Source of the DNA: G965233625 sp965233625 | GTDB taxonomy: Bacteria; Planctomycetota; Planctomycetia; Pirellulales; Pirellulaceae | Reading direction: 5' to 3' | Assembly (NCBI GenBank): GCA_965233625.1 | Contig: OZ247499.1 | Location: forward strand, 2,418,001-2,482,000 | Length of the DNA: 64,000 nt | Shown here: positions 35,019-43,645 of the stretch, piece by piece | Numbering within the stretch: the stretch's first letter is position 1 | How the letters are laid out: each line of letters begins with the position of its first letter | Program-made: the position numbers and the translations under genes | The notes under the pieces: generated by a model | Database searches by the model: none | What the model was told of the DNA's origin: nothing | The model's input: only the letters and a program-made list of their open reading frames with translations

Positions 35019-37217
35019 ATGAAGCCGGTTGGTCTGAAAAATGCGCAGCGCGACATCCAGATAGCCCGCGACGAACACGGCGTGCCCCATGTCGAAGCCG
35101 CGCACTGGCTGGATGCGATCTATGGTCTGGGCTATATGCACGCCGTCGATCGTGGCACACAGATGCTGTTCTCGCGAAGTGTGGCCAGCGGCCGTGCAGC
35201 GGAGGAGATCTCGGATAGTCCAGAACTGGTCGAAACCGACCGCTTCTTCCGCCGCATCGGACTCTACCGCCAGTTAGAGCGCGAAACAGCGCTGCTCACG
35301 CCCGCCATCCGTCAACAGTTGCAAGCCTACTGCGACGGTGTGAACGATGGTATTGCCGGTTCGGGCCGTTCGCTGGCTGTATGGGCCACCGGTTTCCCCG
35401 TGTCGCCGTGGGATGAAGCCGCCATTCTGCTGGTCGGGCAGCTACTAAGTTTCGGCGGCCTGGCTATCAGTCAGATGCAGAACGAACGCATGCTGGTGGA
35501 GCTGATTCACGCCGGTGTGAACGAGGACGGTCTGAAAGAGCTGTTCGCGCCGCGACTGGACGATGTGGATTTCGACCTGCTGCGACAGGTGAAGATCGCC
35601 AGCCAGCTTTCCGACGAAGCCTTAGAACTGCTGACCGATCTGCCACGACTGGCGGGCAGCAATGCCTGGGCCGTGTCTCCGGAGCGTAGCGCCACTGGCG
35701 GCGCGTTGCTGGCCTCGGACCCGCATCTAGAAGTGAACCGCCTGCCGTCAATCTGGTACGAAGCCGTGCTGCGCTTCGAGGGTGAACAGTATCTTGCCGG
35801 GGCGACGCTGCCCGGCTGCCCGCTTTACGCCGTCGCCCGCACCAATCGCGTGGCATGGGGCGTGACCTACATGAAGGGCGACACGGTCGACTATTTCGTG
35901 GAAGACTGCCGCCAATCGGAGACCGGCGCCTGGCAGTACCGCCGCGGCGATGACTGGCGTGACTTCCAGGTTCGCACCGAAGTGATCAAACGCAAAGGCA
36001 ACGAAGACGACACGCTGCTGGTTTACGAGAACGAACAAGGCGCCCTGGAAGGTGATCCCGCGGAAAAAGGCGCCGGCTATCATCTTTCGATTGCCTGGTC
36101 GGGCAACTTTGAAGGCTCTGGCCATGCCATCAGTTCCTGGCTGCAAGTGCCGGCCAGCCAGAATGCTGCGGCAGCGATGGACGTGGTGAAGCAGTGCACA
36201 CAGCCGACACTTTGCTGGGTGTTCGCCGATGCAGAAGGCCATATCGGGCTGCAGTCCTGCGGACGTTTTCCCCGCCGCGGCAACGGGCATTCCGGTCTCA
36301 CGCCGATTCCCGCGTGGGATGAGAAAAACCATTGGCAGGGCTGGCTGGAAACGGATCTTCTGCCCCGCATCTACGACCCGGAGTGTGGCTATGTCTCCAC
36401 GGCCAACGAAGAAATGAACCCGGCAAACGGCCCGCTGCTGTGCACGCAACTGCTGCCCAATTACCGTAAACGCCGCATCGATGAATGCCTTGCCACCATG
36501 CCGCAGGCAACGCTCGATGATATGAAACGGGTGCAATACGATACGGTCAGCGTGCAGGCGCGCGACCTGTTAGACATCCTGCTGCCACATCTTCCCGGCG
36601 GCGAATTGCGCGATCTGCTGGAAGCCTGGGACTGCGACTACGTGCCGAGCAGTCGCGAGGCGGCGCTGTTTCAGCGGTTGTATCGCAACGTCATGGTGCA
36701 GCTCTTCGGCCACGATGAAGGCATCGGCTGGCGGAGGATGCTGTATCTGGCTTCGCGCACCGGTTTTTCGTCGATGACCATTGCTGTCATGGACCGCTGC
36801 CTGGCAAAGATTCAATCCGTCTGGTGGACCAGCCGTGACAAGAGCGAGCTTATCCGCAAAGCCGCCCAGCTTGTGGATATGACCTCCACCGAAACCTGGG
36901 CGACGCTTAACAACTTTCACTTCACCGACCGCTTTTTTGGCAATCATCAGGTTGGCAGAATTCTCGGTTTCAACAGCCGGCAGTATCCGATGGCGGGCAA
37001 TCACGCCACACCGTTTCAGGGCCATGTACTGCAAACGGCTAAACGCGAATCCACCTTCGCGCCCAGCTACCATTTCGTGACCGATCTCTCAACAGATGTC
37101 GCCCACACTAATCTACCGGGCGGCCCCAGCGAAAGCCGTTTCTCACGCTACTACAACATCGATGTGCAGCGGTGGTTCAACGGAGAGTACAAAATTCTCA
37201 GCGGAAAACGGACGTGA
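35019..37217 (+). CDS. Penicillin acylase family protein without visible signal peptide
   Basis: The 732-residue protein has the N-terminal-nucleophile hydrolase layout: an alpha-chain-like region with RDEHGVPHVEAAHWLDAIYGLGYMHAVDR, a spacer, then LAGSNAWAVSPERSATGG, where S214 would become the N-terminal nucleophile after autocleavage. SDPHLEVN and downstream beta-chain motifs follow. Family members hydrolyse amides such as penicillins, acyl-homoserine lactones or acyl-amino acids, usually in the periplasm. Here no signal peptide is seen at ATG 35019 (GGAG just upstream), so it may be cytoplasmic. A small gene of unknown function begins three bases after its stop. Confidence 0.9.
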   Translation: MKPVGLKNAQRDIQIARDEHGVPHVEAAHWLDAIYGLGYMHAVDRGTQMLFSRSVASGRAAEEISDSPELVETDRFFRRIGLYRQLERETALLTPAIRQQLQAYCDGVNDGIAGSGRSLAVWATGFPVSPWDEAAILLVGQLLSFGGLAISQMQNERMLVELIHAGVNEDGLKELFAPRLDDVDFDLLRQVKIASQLSDEALELLTDLPRLAGSNAWAVSPERSATGGALLASDPHLEVNRLPSIWYEAVLRFEGEQYLAGATLPGCPLYAVARTNRVAWGVTYMKGDTVDYFVEDCRQSETGAWQYRRGDDWRDFQVRTEVIKRKGNEDDTLLVYENEQGALEGDPAEKGAGYHLSIAWSGNFEGSGHAISSWLQVPASQNAAAAMDVVKQCTQPTLCWVFADAEGHIGLQSCGRFPRRGNGHSGLTPIPAWDEKNHWQGWLETDLLPRIYDPECGYVSTANEEMNPANGPLLCTQLLPNYRKRRIDECLATMPQATLDDMKRVQYDTVSVQARDLLDILLPHLPGGELRDLLEAWDCDYVPSSREAALFQRLYRNVMVQLFGHDEGIGWRRMLYLASRTGFSSMTIAVMDRCLAKIQSVWWTSRDKSELIRKAAQLVDMTSTETWATLNNFHFTDRFFGNHQVGRILGFNSRQYPMAGNHATPFQGHVLQTAKRESTFAPSYHFVTDLSTDVAHTNLPGGPSESRFSRYYNIDVQRWFNGEYKILSGKRT

Positions 37218-37219
37218 CC

Positions 37220-37681
37220 ATGAGCCAATCCGGCCTAGCTGACATCATCCAGATTCCCCACAGCAGCAAACCTTCGGTCTTCGCCCTGAAGTTATATCAA
37301 GACGGCTACGGAACGATACTTCTCGGGGCGTTTGAGACTACGTTCGACAACGTTGAAGAGGTGACGGCTGATTTCACGAGTCTGATCTACACCGGCAATG
37401 ATGCTATCGAAGAGGGTGATTGGAAGATTGTAGGCAGCGTTGAAGTACCTGAGATCAGCAAGTACTCACGACAATCACGTGGGGGAAAAATCCGCGAAGG
37501 TGGCGAAGTGACGGGTGTGAACGATGGTTCGCTGCACGTACCCGAGATGCGTGTGGCAGGCTGCAGTGTCGCGGAGCGTTATCTTCACTTTCTGGCCCGC
37601 GGCGGCGAAGAAAAAGCGTTCTACCGCAAGAACACCTACGCGATGAAAGCGTTTCTAGCGGCGTTGTCTTCAGAAACTTAA
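37220..37681 (+). CDS. Uncharacterised protein downstream of the acylase gene
   Basis: The 153-residue protein has no motif that I recognise. It is acidic to neutral, without signal peptide or membrane segment, and has a beta-rich first half (FALKLYQDGYGTILLGAFETTF) and a helical C-terminus (AERYLHFLARGGEEKAFYRKNTYAMKAFLAAL). It begins two bases after the acylase stop, so it is probably cotranscribed and translated by reinitiation. It could be a partner or a small regulatory protein, but nothing in the sequence decides this. Confidence 0.6.
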   Translation: MSQSGLADIIQIPHSSKPSVFALKLYQDGYGTILLGAFETTFDNVEEVTADFTSLIYTGNDAIEEGDWKIVGSVEVPEISKYSRQSRGGKIREGGEVTGVNDGSLHVPEMRVAGCSVAERYLHFLARGGEEKAFYRKNTYAMKAFLAALSSET

Positions 37682-37811
37682 GACTCTTTCGCTTCGTACA
37701 GTCCGGTGATTGAGCAACGCGGCTGCATCGCCTACAATTCGCGCGGTTTAATGGCCGCAAAACGGGTGGCCAACGCCCACACTATCCCACAATATTTTTA
37801 CGGTGAACAAT

Positions 37812-38270
37812 ATGGAACGGACGCTCATTCTACTGAAACCTGACTGCGTGCAGCGGCGCATGATGGGCCGCATCATCAGCCGGTTTGAAGACAAAGGCTT
37901 TAACATTATCGCGGCGAAGCTGTTGCAGATCACGCCGGAAATGTCCAAGCAGCACTACCACGAACACGTTGAAAAACCCTTCTACCCAGGACTGGAATCG
38001 TTCATCACCAGCGCGCCCGTCATGGCCATGGTGGTGGAAGGGCTGGAAGCCATTGGCGTGGTCCGCAACATGCTTGGCGCCACCAGCGGTCTGAAGGCCG
38101 AAGCAGGCACCATCCGCGGCGATTTCAGCAGCAGCCGCCAGATGAATCTGGTGCACGCATCCGACGGCGCCGAAGCTGCCCAACGTGAAATAAGCCTGTA
38201 CTTCAATCCCGAAGAAATCTGCAGCTACGAACCTACGCTTACGCCATCGCTACGTGCGGATGACGAGTAA
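37812..38270 (+). CDS. ndk: Nucleoside diphosphate kinase
   Basis: The 152-residue protein is a typical NDK: MERTLILLKPDCVQRRMMGRII, YHEHVEKPFYPGL and VMAMVVEGLEAIGVVRNMLGATSG. The catalytic His (H115) lies in NLVHASDGAEAAQREI. It transfers the gamma phosphate between nucleoside tri- and diphosphates. A GTG nine bases upstream is an alternative start. It stands between the acylase pair and the converging ymdB gene, 17 bases from the latter, and shows no sign of an operon. Confidence 0.95.
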   Translation: MERTLILLKPDCVQRRMMGRIISRFEDKGFNIIAAKLLQITPEMSKQHYHEHVEKPFYPGLESFITSAPVMAMVVEGLEAIGVVRNMLGATSGLKAEAGTIRGDFSSSRQMNLVHASDGAEAAQREISLYFNPEEICSYEPTLTPSLRADDE

Positions 38271-38286
38271 GCTTGTACTCTGAGAC

Positions 38287-39099
38287 TTATTTGCGTGGCG
38301 GCTTGAGTTCATCCGCCATCTGTTCGTTTACGCACAACCGCTCGATGGTTTGTGCGTGGCCGGTTGCCGGATCGATTTCGACAATACTGCCGTTGATCCG
38401 CACATCGCCCCGTGCTACGTGGAAGTAGGTGGGGCGGAAGGTGATGGTGGTTTCCAGCACCTTATCAATCTTGCGGCCCAGAATGCTCTCGTGCGGACCG
38501 GTCATGCCGACGTCGCACTGAAAAGCCGTGCCGCCGGGAAAGATCTGCTCATCCGCGGTGGCGACATGGGTGTGCGTGCCCAGCACTGCCGAAACGCGGC
38601 CATCAAGATGCCGCCCCATCAACTGCATGTCGCTGGTCGCTTCCGCGTGAAAATCCACCAGGCGGATCTTCACGTCTGCAGGGATTTCTTCCAGCACCCG
38701 GTCCGCAGCCCGGAAGGGGCAGTCAACGGGACGCATAAAAACGCGGCCGAGGAGACTTATCACGGCAACCTTGTCGCCAGTGGCAGCGGTGAGAATCATG
38801 TAGTCGCGGCCAGGCGCGTCTGCCGGGAAGTTCGCCGGTTTGACGATATTCTCTTCCAGCTTCAGCACCGGGAATATCTCTTTCTTTCGATAGATATGAT
38901 CGCCTAGCGTGATGCCATTCACGCCGCACTTGATCAGCGCGCGGTGAATGTTGGGCGTACAGCCGGACCCGCCTTCTGCGTTCTCAGCGTTGGCCACCAC
39001 CAGGTCGAGATCGTATTTCTTTTTCAGCGGCTTGACGCACCGCTCGACAATTTCCCGGCCCGGTTTGCCGACGATGTCTCCGATGAAAAGAATACGCAC
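38287..39099 (-). CDS. ymdB: YmdB-type metallophosphoesterase
   Basis: The 270-residue protein has the calcineurin-like metal motifs RILFIGDIVGKPGRE, NAENAEGGSG, GITLGDHIYRKKE and VLGTHTHVATAD, matching the YmdB/TIGR00282 family, which acts as a cyclic nucleotide phosphodiesterase. GTG 39099 follows the stop of rny by only a few bases, with AGGT placed suitably upstream; this rny-ymdB order is conserved in many Gram-positive and other bacteria. The family N-terminus fits this start and not the longer frame. Confidence 0.88.
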   Translation of the reverse strand: MRILFIGDIVGKPGREIVERCVKPLKKKYDLDLVVANAENAEGGSGCTPNIHRALIKCGVNGITLGDHIYRKKEIFPVLKLEENIVKPANFPADAPGRDYMILTAATGDKVAVISLLGRVFMRPVDCPFRAADRVLEEIPADVKIRLVDFHAEATSDMQLMGRHLDGRVSAVLGTHTHVATADEQIFPGGTAFQCDVGMTGPHESILGRKIDKVLETTITFRPTYFHVARGDVRINGSIVEIDPATGHAQTIERLCVNEQMADELKPPRK

Positions 39100-39103
39100 C
39101 GGT

Positions 39104-40663
39104 CTACCTCGCCAGTTCCGTGAAACGCGACTCGCGGACAACCGTGACTTTAATCTCGCCCGGATAGGTCAACCGCTGTTCAAATTCTTTGGCAATGTTC
39201 CGGCAGATCTTCGCAGCGCGGGCGTCGTCGGTATCGCGGGAACTGACAATCACACGCAGTTCACGGCCGGCTTGAATCGCAAAAGCCTGGTGCACGCCGT
39301 TAAATTCTTTGGCGATCGATTCCAGCTCTTCCATCCGCTTGATATACCGTTCCAGCGTTTCGCGCCGCGCACCGGGGCGTGAAGCGCTGCAGGCATCCGC
39401 CGTGGCGACCAGCATGGTGAACGGATGCTCGGTCACGATGTCGTCGTGATGTCCCAGGGCGGCGTGCACCACTTCCGGCCCTTCCCCGTGGCGTTTAAGC
39501 AGGTCGGCGCCGATCCGCGGATGGCCGCCTTCCAGTTCGTGATCGGCCGCCTTGCCAATGTCGTGCAACAGACCGCATCGGCGAGCCAACGTTCCGTCCA
39601 TGCCCAGCATCTCGGCCAGGAGGCCGGAAACGTACGCCACTTCGATGCTATGACGCAGCACGTTCTGGCTGTAACTGGTGCGGAAATGCATGCGGCCCAG
39701 CATGTAAATCACACGCTCGTGCAGGCCGTGAATGTCAACTTCCTGGGCCGCTTCTTCGCCCTTCTTGCGGATCAGTTCTTCAATTTCGCTTTGCGTTTCC
39801 GCCACAACTTCTTCAATCCGCGAGGGATGAATGCGGCCGTCTGCAATCAGCTTGTTGAGAGAAATCCTGGCCACTTCCCGCCGGACCGGATCGAACCCGC
39901 TCACGATGACGACACCGGGCGTATCGTCGATAATCACATCAACCCCCGTCTCTTTCTCGAAAGAGCGGATGTTGCGGCCCTCGCGTCCGATGATGCGGCC
40001 CTTCATTTCATCGGAAGGAATATCGACCGTGCTGGTCGTGGTTTCAGCGGTGTGCGCCGCAGCGTAGCGGTGCAGCGCTGTCAGCAGCATTTCGCGCGAT
40101 TTGTGCTCGCACGTCTCGGCAATGCGTTTCTCATGCTTGATGATGAGGGCGCCGGTTTCCTGCGAAAGCTCTTCGTCCAGCGCTTCCAGCAGCTTCGTTT
40201 TGGCTTGTTCAGGACTAAGACCGCTAACCTCGTGCAGCTTGTGACGCTGTTGCTCAATCAGCGAATCAAACTGCTGACTCTTTTCAGATGTTTCGCTTAG
40301 CTGATCCGCCAGTCGGCGCTGCGTAAGTTCGACCTGCCGTTCCTGTTTGCGTAAGTCGTCCTCTTTGTTTTCGAGCATCTGATGACGCTTATCGAGCTTC
40401 CGTTCCCGTTCGCGCAATTCGTCGCGTTCTTTGCTGAGTTCTTTTTCGGCTGCCGTTTTTTGAATCAGCGCGCGTTCTTTAATTTCCAGGTCCGCCTCTT
40501 TCAGACGGTTGGTGGCGTCGTTTTCAGCCTTATCCAGAATAACGCGGGCTTCCGACTCCGCATCTTTCTTGCGCAAGCGGTCCAGCAGTTTCAAAGAGAC
40601 AATCGCGGTGATGGCCGTAATGATGGCCGTCACCACAATGGCAATGACAACTTCGTTTGGCAC
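39104..40663 (-). CDS. rny: Ribonuclease Y
   Basis: The 519-residue protein has an N-terminal membrane anchor (about 5-28) and a long coiled coil (about 30-165). A KH domain follows (DEMKGRIIGREGRNIRSFEKETGVDVIIDDTPG), then an HD domain (NVLRHSIEVAYVSGLLAEMLG and LLHDIGKA). RNase Y is the endonuclease that starts mRNA decay at the membrane in many bacteria lacking RNase E dependence. It precedes ymdB as in the conserved gene pair. All key HD-domain residues are visible. Confidence 0.95.
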   Translation of the reverse strand: MPNEVVIAIVVTAIITAITAIVSLKLLDRLRKKDAESEARVILDKAENDATNRLKEADLEIKERALIQKTAAEKELSKERDELRERERKLDKRHQMLENKEDDLRKQERQVELTQRRLADQLSETSEKSQQFDSLIEQQRHKLHEVSGLSPEQAKTKLLEALDEELSQETGALIIKHEKRIAETCEHKSREMLLTALHRYAAAHTAETTTSTVDIPSDEMKGRIIGREGRNIRSFEKETGVDVIIDDTPGVVIVSGFDPVRREVARISLNKLIADGRIHPSRIEEVVAETQSEIEELIRKKGEEAAQEVDIHGLHERVIYMLGRMHFRTSYSQNVLRHSIEVAYVSGLLAEMLGMDGTLARRCGLLHDIGKAADHELEGGHPRIGADLLKRHGEGPEVVHAALGHHDDIVTEHPFTMLVATADACSASRPGARRETLERYIKRMEELESIAKEFNGVHQAFAIQAGRELRVIVSSRDTDDARAAKICRNIAKEFEQRLTYPGEIKVTVVRESRFTELAR

Positions 40664-40790
40664 AGAACAGTCCCTCGTATATCTGCAGCAGCATGAAGCA
40701 ATTCAACGCTGCCAAGGAGCAGGCGCTGATTCGCTAGGCGAGAGAACTGTGCACTTCGTTCCGCGGCAATATTCCGCGGGCTTTGTCATT

Positions 40791-41141
40791 TCAATGCGTC
40801 ATAACGGCCGCCCGGGAATCTGAGGGCGCAAACACCTGAGATTCAATGCGCCGGTCTGCTTCCCCGTTTTGCTGCAACAGATAACTGGCGGCGGGGCCAG
40901 GCACGTTCAGCAATTGTCTGCATGGCAGCAGACTGCGGGTTGTCAGTCCAGGTTCGGCGGAATGTTCTAAATCCTGGTTCGATGGATGTACGGCAATGGG
41001 TGTCAGTGATTCCAGTTCCTCACCCGCCCGGTGTTTCTCAGCGGGGCTGGCTGGCTTAACCGTTGGACCGGCACTTCCGCTGGCGCAATCTCCGCCAGCT
41101 ACAAGTAGAACGATCTGTAATGCCAGAAGGAATGGAGTCAT
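40791..41141 (-). CDS. Possible small secreted protein of unknown function
   Basis: The frame gives 116 residues, starting with a plausible signal peptide (MTPFLLALQIVLLVAGGDCAS) and continuing with a Pro/Ser/Glu-rich segment without recognisable motifs. The residue before the cysteine is Asp, so it is not a standard lipobox. No good ribosome-binding site precedes ATG 41141. It fills the space between rny and the isochorismatase gene, and codon use resembles its neighbours. It could equally be non-coding. Confidence 0.35.
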   Translation of the reverse strand: MTPFLLALQIVLLVAGGDCASGSAGPTVKPASPAEKHRAGEELESLTPIAVHPSNQDLEHSAEPGLTTRSLLPCRQLLNVPGPAASYLLQQNGEADRRIESQVFAPSDSRAAVMTH

Positions 41142-41442
41142 AGTATCTACATCGGAAGGCCTGCGGAAACCGCCAAATGGACGGCGCCTGAACCTTCCAG
41201 CGTGCAAACAGAATTGTCTACAACGCTCTGTCCAGAGTGAAATGATCTGTGCTACACAGTTCAACCGGCCTATCCGCAATCGATTTCAGATGCTTCAGAC
41301 ACTGTTGTTTTGAACTAGTAAATAGAGCCTGCCGGGGTGGCCGGCTCCAGGGGATTATCCTATCAGACTGCCCCTCAACTGCAACCATACGCCCGTTGTA
41401 ATGCCAGCTTGCCGGCGTTGCGAGAGCTGCCATGAGAACGGG
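41142..41442. other. Intergenic gap upstream of the possible small secreted protein
   Basis: This roughly 300-base stretch contains one imperfect hairpin (GAGCC at 41325-41329 pairing with GGCTC in 41343-41347, with CCGG pairing inside). It could terminate transcription of the isochorismatase gene. I see no gene or RNA gene in the rest. Confidence 0.35.
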
Positions 41443-42027
41443 TCATCCGGCTTGTGGCGGCGTCTCACGCACCAGGGCGCTGATCTGCTTGAAGCTACTG
41501 GCGCGTGAATCTTGGCACCATTCAAAGAGCGCGGCCTCGGTGGTGGTCAGCGTGGCGCCTGCGGAATCCATACGCCGGAAAGCAATTTCGCGATCTTGCT
41601 CAAAACGCGAATCGCAGGCGTCGACCGCCAGATACACCTGAAATCCCGCAGAAAACAGATCGAAAGCGGTCTGCTGGACACAGACGTGCGCCTCAATACC
41701 TGCCAGCAGCACCTTGTGAATCCCTTTTGCCCGGAACTGCTCAAACAGCCCGTCGCAGCCACGACAACTGAACAGCGTTTTCTCCGGGATATCGCCCAGC
41801 AACGCTGCCAGCTCCGGCGTCGTCGCGCCTAGCCCCTTGGGATACTGCTCACTGGCGGCGGTGAAAACACCCGTCAGGCGGGCGCCTTCGATCAGCCGCC
41901 GCGTATTCCAGACAATCCTCGCCGCGCCAGGAATCACCGGCAGCAACTTCGTCTGCATATCAACAACAAGCAGAGCGGTGTCACTTTGAGACATCAACTC
42001 CGGACTGCGTGGCGTGCTGACGGTCAT
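41443..42027 (-). CDS. Isochorismatase-like cysteine hydrolase
   Basis: The 194-residue protein has the catalytic triad of the family: Asp in LLVVDMQ (D23), Lys in EKTLFSC (K83) and Cys in GIEAHVCVQQTA (C116). The family covers nicotinamidases, N-carbamoylsarcosine amidases and isochorismatases; the cysteine rules out the true isochorismatases, which lack it. The substrate is not readable. There is no signal peptide. It stands alone on the minus strand. Confidence 0.87.
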   Translation of the reverse strand: MTVSTPRSPELMSQSDTALLVVDMQTKLLPVIPGAARIVWNTRRLIEGARLTGVFTAASEQYPKGLGATTPELAALLGDIPEKTLFSCRGCDGLFEQFRAKGIHKVLLAGIEAHVCVQQTAFDLFSAGFQVYLAVDACDSRFEQDREIAFRRMDSAGATLTTTEAALFEWCQDSRASSFKQISALVRETPPQAG

Positions 42028-42209
42028 CAATCAGGTTCCTTGCGTGAGTTCTTAGCAGATTCCGCCCGTAAGCTACCGCGCGACGCCAGCAATAACTATC
42101 CTGCAAGTGCCCCAAAAACAAGTGCGCAAAGAATCACTCATCCGCACTGAGTTCAGAAAAACACTGTAACCACCGTAAGGTCCGTAGAGCGTTGGTGTAG
42201 AGTAGCGGA

Positions 42210-43625
42210 ATGAACCACTTCAAACCCCACCACCGATACGCCGTAGCCCGCTGGATTTTGCCGCTGGCGTTAACCTTCCTTCTTCTTTCCTGCGGTCCAC
42301 AGCAGGCACATACCGCGGAACGCGCGTCCCGCCCCAATGTGCTGTTCATTGCCGTCGATGATTTGCGACCCGAATTGGGCTGCTACAACACGCCCCACAT
42401 TAAGACGCCCCATATCGACAAGCTTGCGGCGGCCGGCACCGTGTTTGAACGAGCCTACTGCCAGGTTGCGGTCTGCGGCGCTTCTCGAGCGAGCCTGTTA
42501 ACCGGACTGCGGCCGACGCCCAGACGCTTTCTGAATTACAAGACCTACGCCAGCAAAGATGCACCCGGCGCCGTCACGCTGCCGCAGGTGTTCCGCACCC
42601 AAGGCTACCACTGCATCGCCAACGGCAAGATCTTTCATCACAGCAACGACACAGCCGACCGCAGCTGGAGCGAGAAGCCCTGGCGACCCTCCATCGGCGG
42701 CGCCACGCCCATCGATCCGGCGTCGAAAAAAATGCAGGGCGGTACAAAAAACCGCGGCCCCGTTTTCGAGGCGCCCGATGTGGCTGACAACGCTTACCCG
42801 GACGGGCAGATCGCCCAGAAAACCATCGCCGACCTAAAACGGATGACCCGGCAGGACAAACCGTTCTTCCTGGCGTGCGGTTTCCTTAAACCCCATCTGC
42901 CATTCTACGCACCCAAGAAGTACTGGGATCTATACGATCCACAATCCATTGAATTAGCTAAGAACCGCAAGAGGCCGTTGAACGCTCCGCAGGCACTGCG
43001 TGGTTCTGGAGAGGTTCACAGCTATCACAACCGCAACATCACCTTCAACAGCGACCAGTGGCACCGCAGTTGCCGGCACGGCTACTATGCCTGCGTCAGT
43101 TACATCGACGCCCAGATTGGCAAAGTGCTGCACGCGCTGGATGAGCTTCAGCTACGCGAAAACACCATTGTGATTTTGTGGGGTGATCATGGTTGGCATC
43201 TGGGCGAGCACGATTTCTGGGGCAAGCATAACGTCATGCACCTATCAACAAACGCTCCGCTGATCGTGTCGGCGCCCGGATTTAAAACGCAGCAGCGTTC
43301 CAGCCGGCTCGTCGAATTCGTCGACATCTTCCCCACCCTCTGCGACCTGGCAGGTGTCTCTGCTGGTGAAGCGAAGCTGGCCGGAAAAAGCTTCAAACCG
43401 CTGCTGGCAGACCCGTCCCAAGAATGGAAACCCGCCGCCTACTCCCGGTTCGGCCCGGCACGCGCCGTCATTACACCGCGTTACAACTACGCGGAATTCA
43501 ACAACGGCGAAAAGATGCTCTACGACCGCGATAAAGACGCGGCGGAAAACGTCAACATCGCGGCGGAACCTTCCAGCCGCGACGTTGTGAAAAGACTCAG
43601 TCTGTTACTCAACGAAAAGCCCTAA
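42210..43625 (+). CDS. Sulfatase, iduronate-2-sulfatase-like lipoprotein
   Basis: The 471-residue protein has a lipoprotein signal (LALTFLLLSCGP, Cys near residue 28). The sulfatase core includes RPNVLFIAVDDLRPELGCY with metal-binding Asp pair, CGASR as active-site motif (C89, converted to formylglycine), and WGDHGWHLGEHDFWGKH. This DDLRPELGCY/GDHGWHLGEH combination is typical of iduronate-2-sulfatase-like enzymes. It is likely lipid-anchored at the outer or inner membrane and acts on sulfated polysaccharides. The exact substrate is unknown. It has its own promoter region, which shows no clear hexamers. Confidence 0.93.
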   Translation: MNHFKPHHRYAVARWILPLALTFLLLSCGPQQAHTAERASRPNVLFIAVDDLRPELGCYNTPHIKTPHIDKLAAAGTVFERAYCQVAVCGASRASLLTGLRPTPRRFLNYKTYASKDAPGAVTLPQVFRTQGYHCIANGKIFHHSNDTADRSWSEKPWRPSIGGATPIDPASKKMQGGTKNRGPVFEAPDVADNAYPDGQIAQKTIADLKRMTRQDKPFFLACGFLKPHLPFYAPKKYWDLYDPQSIELAKNRKRPLNAPQALRGSGEVHSYHNRNITFNSDQWHRSCRHGYYACVSYIDAQIGKVLHALDELQLRENTIVILWGDHGWHLGEHDFWGKHNVMHLSTNAPLIVSAPGFKTQQRSSRLVEFVDIFPTLCDLAGVSAGEAKLAGKSFKPLLADPSQEWKPAAYSRFGPARAVITPRYNYAEFNNGEKMLYDRDKDAAENVNIAAEPSSRDVVKRLSLLLNEKP

Positions 43626-43645
43626 CGCTCTTCATTGTAGGCTCG

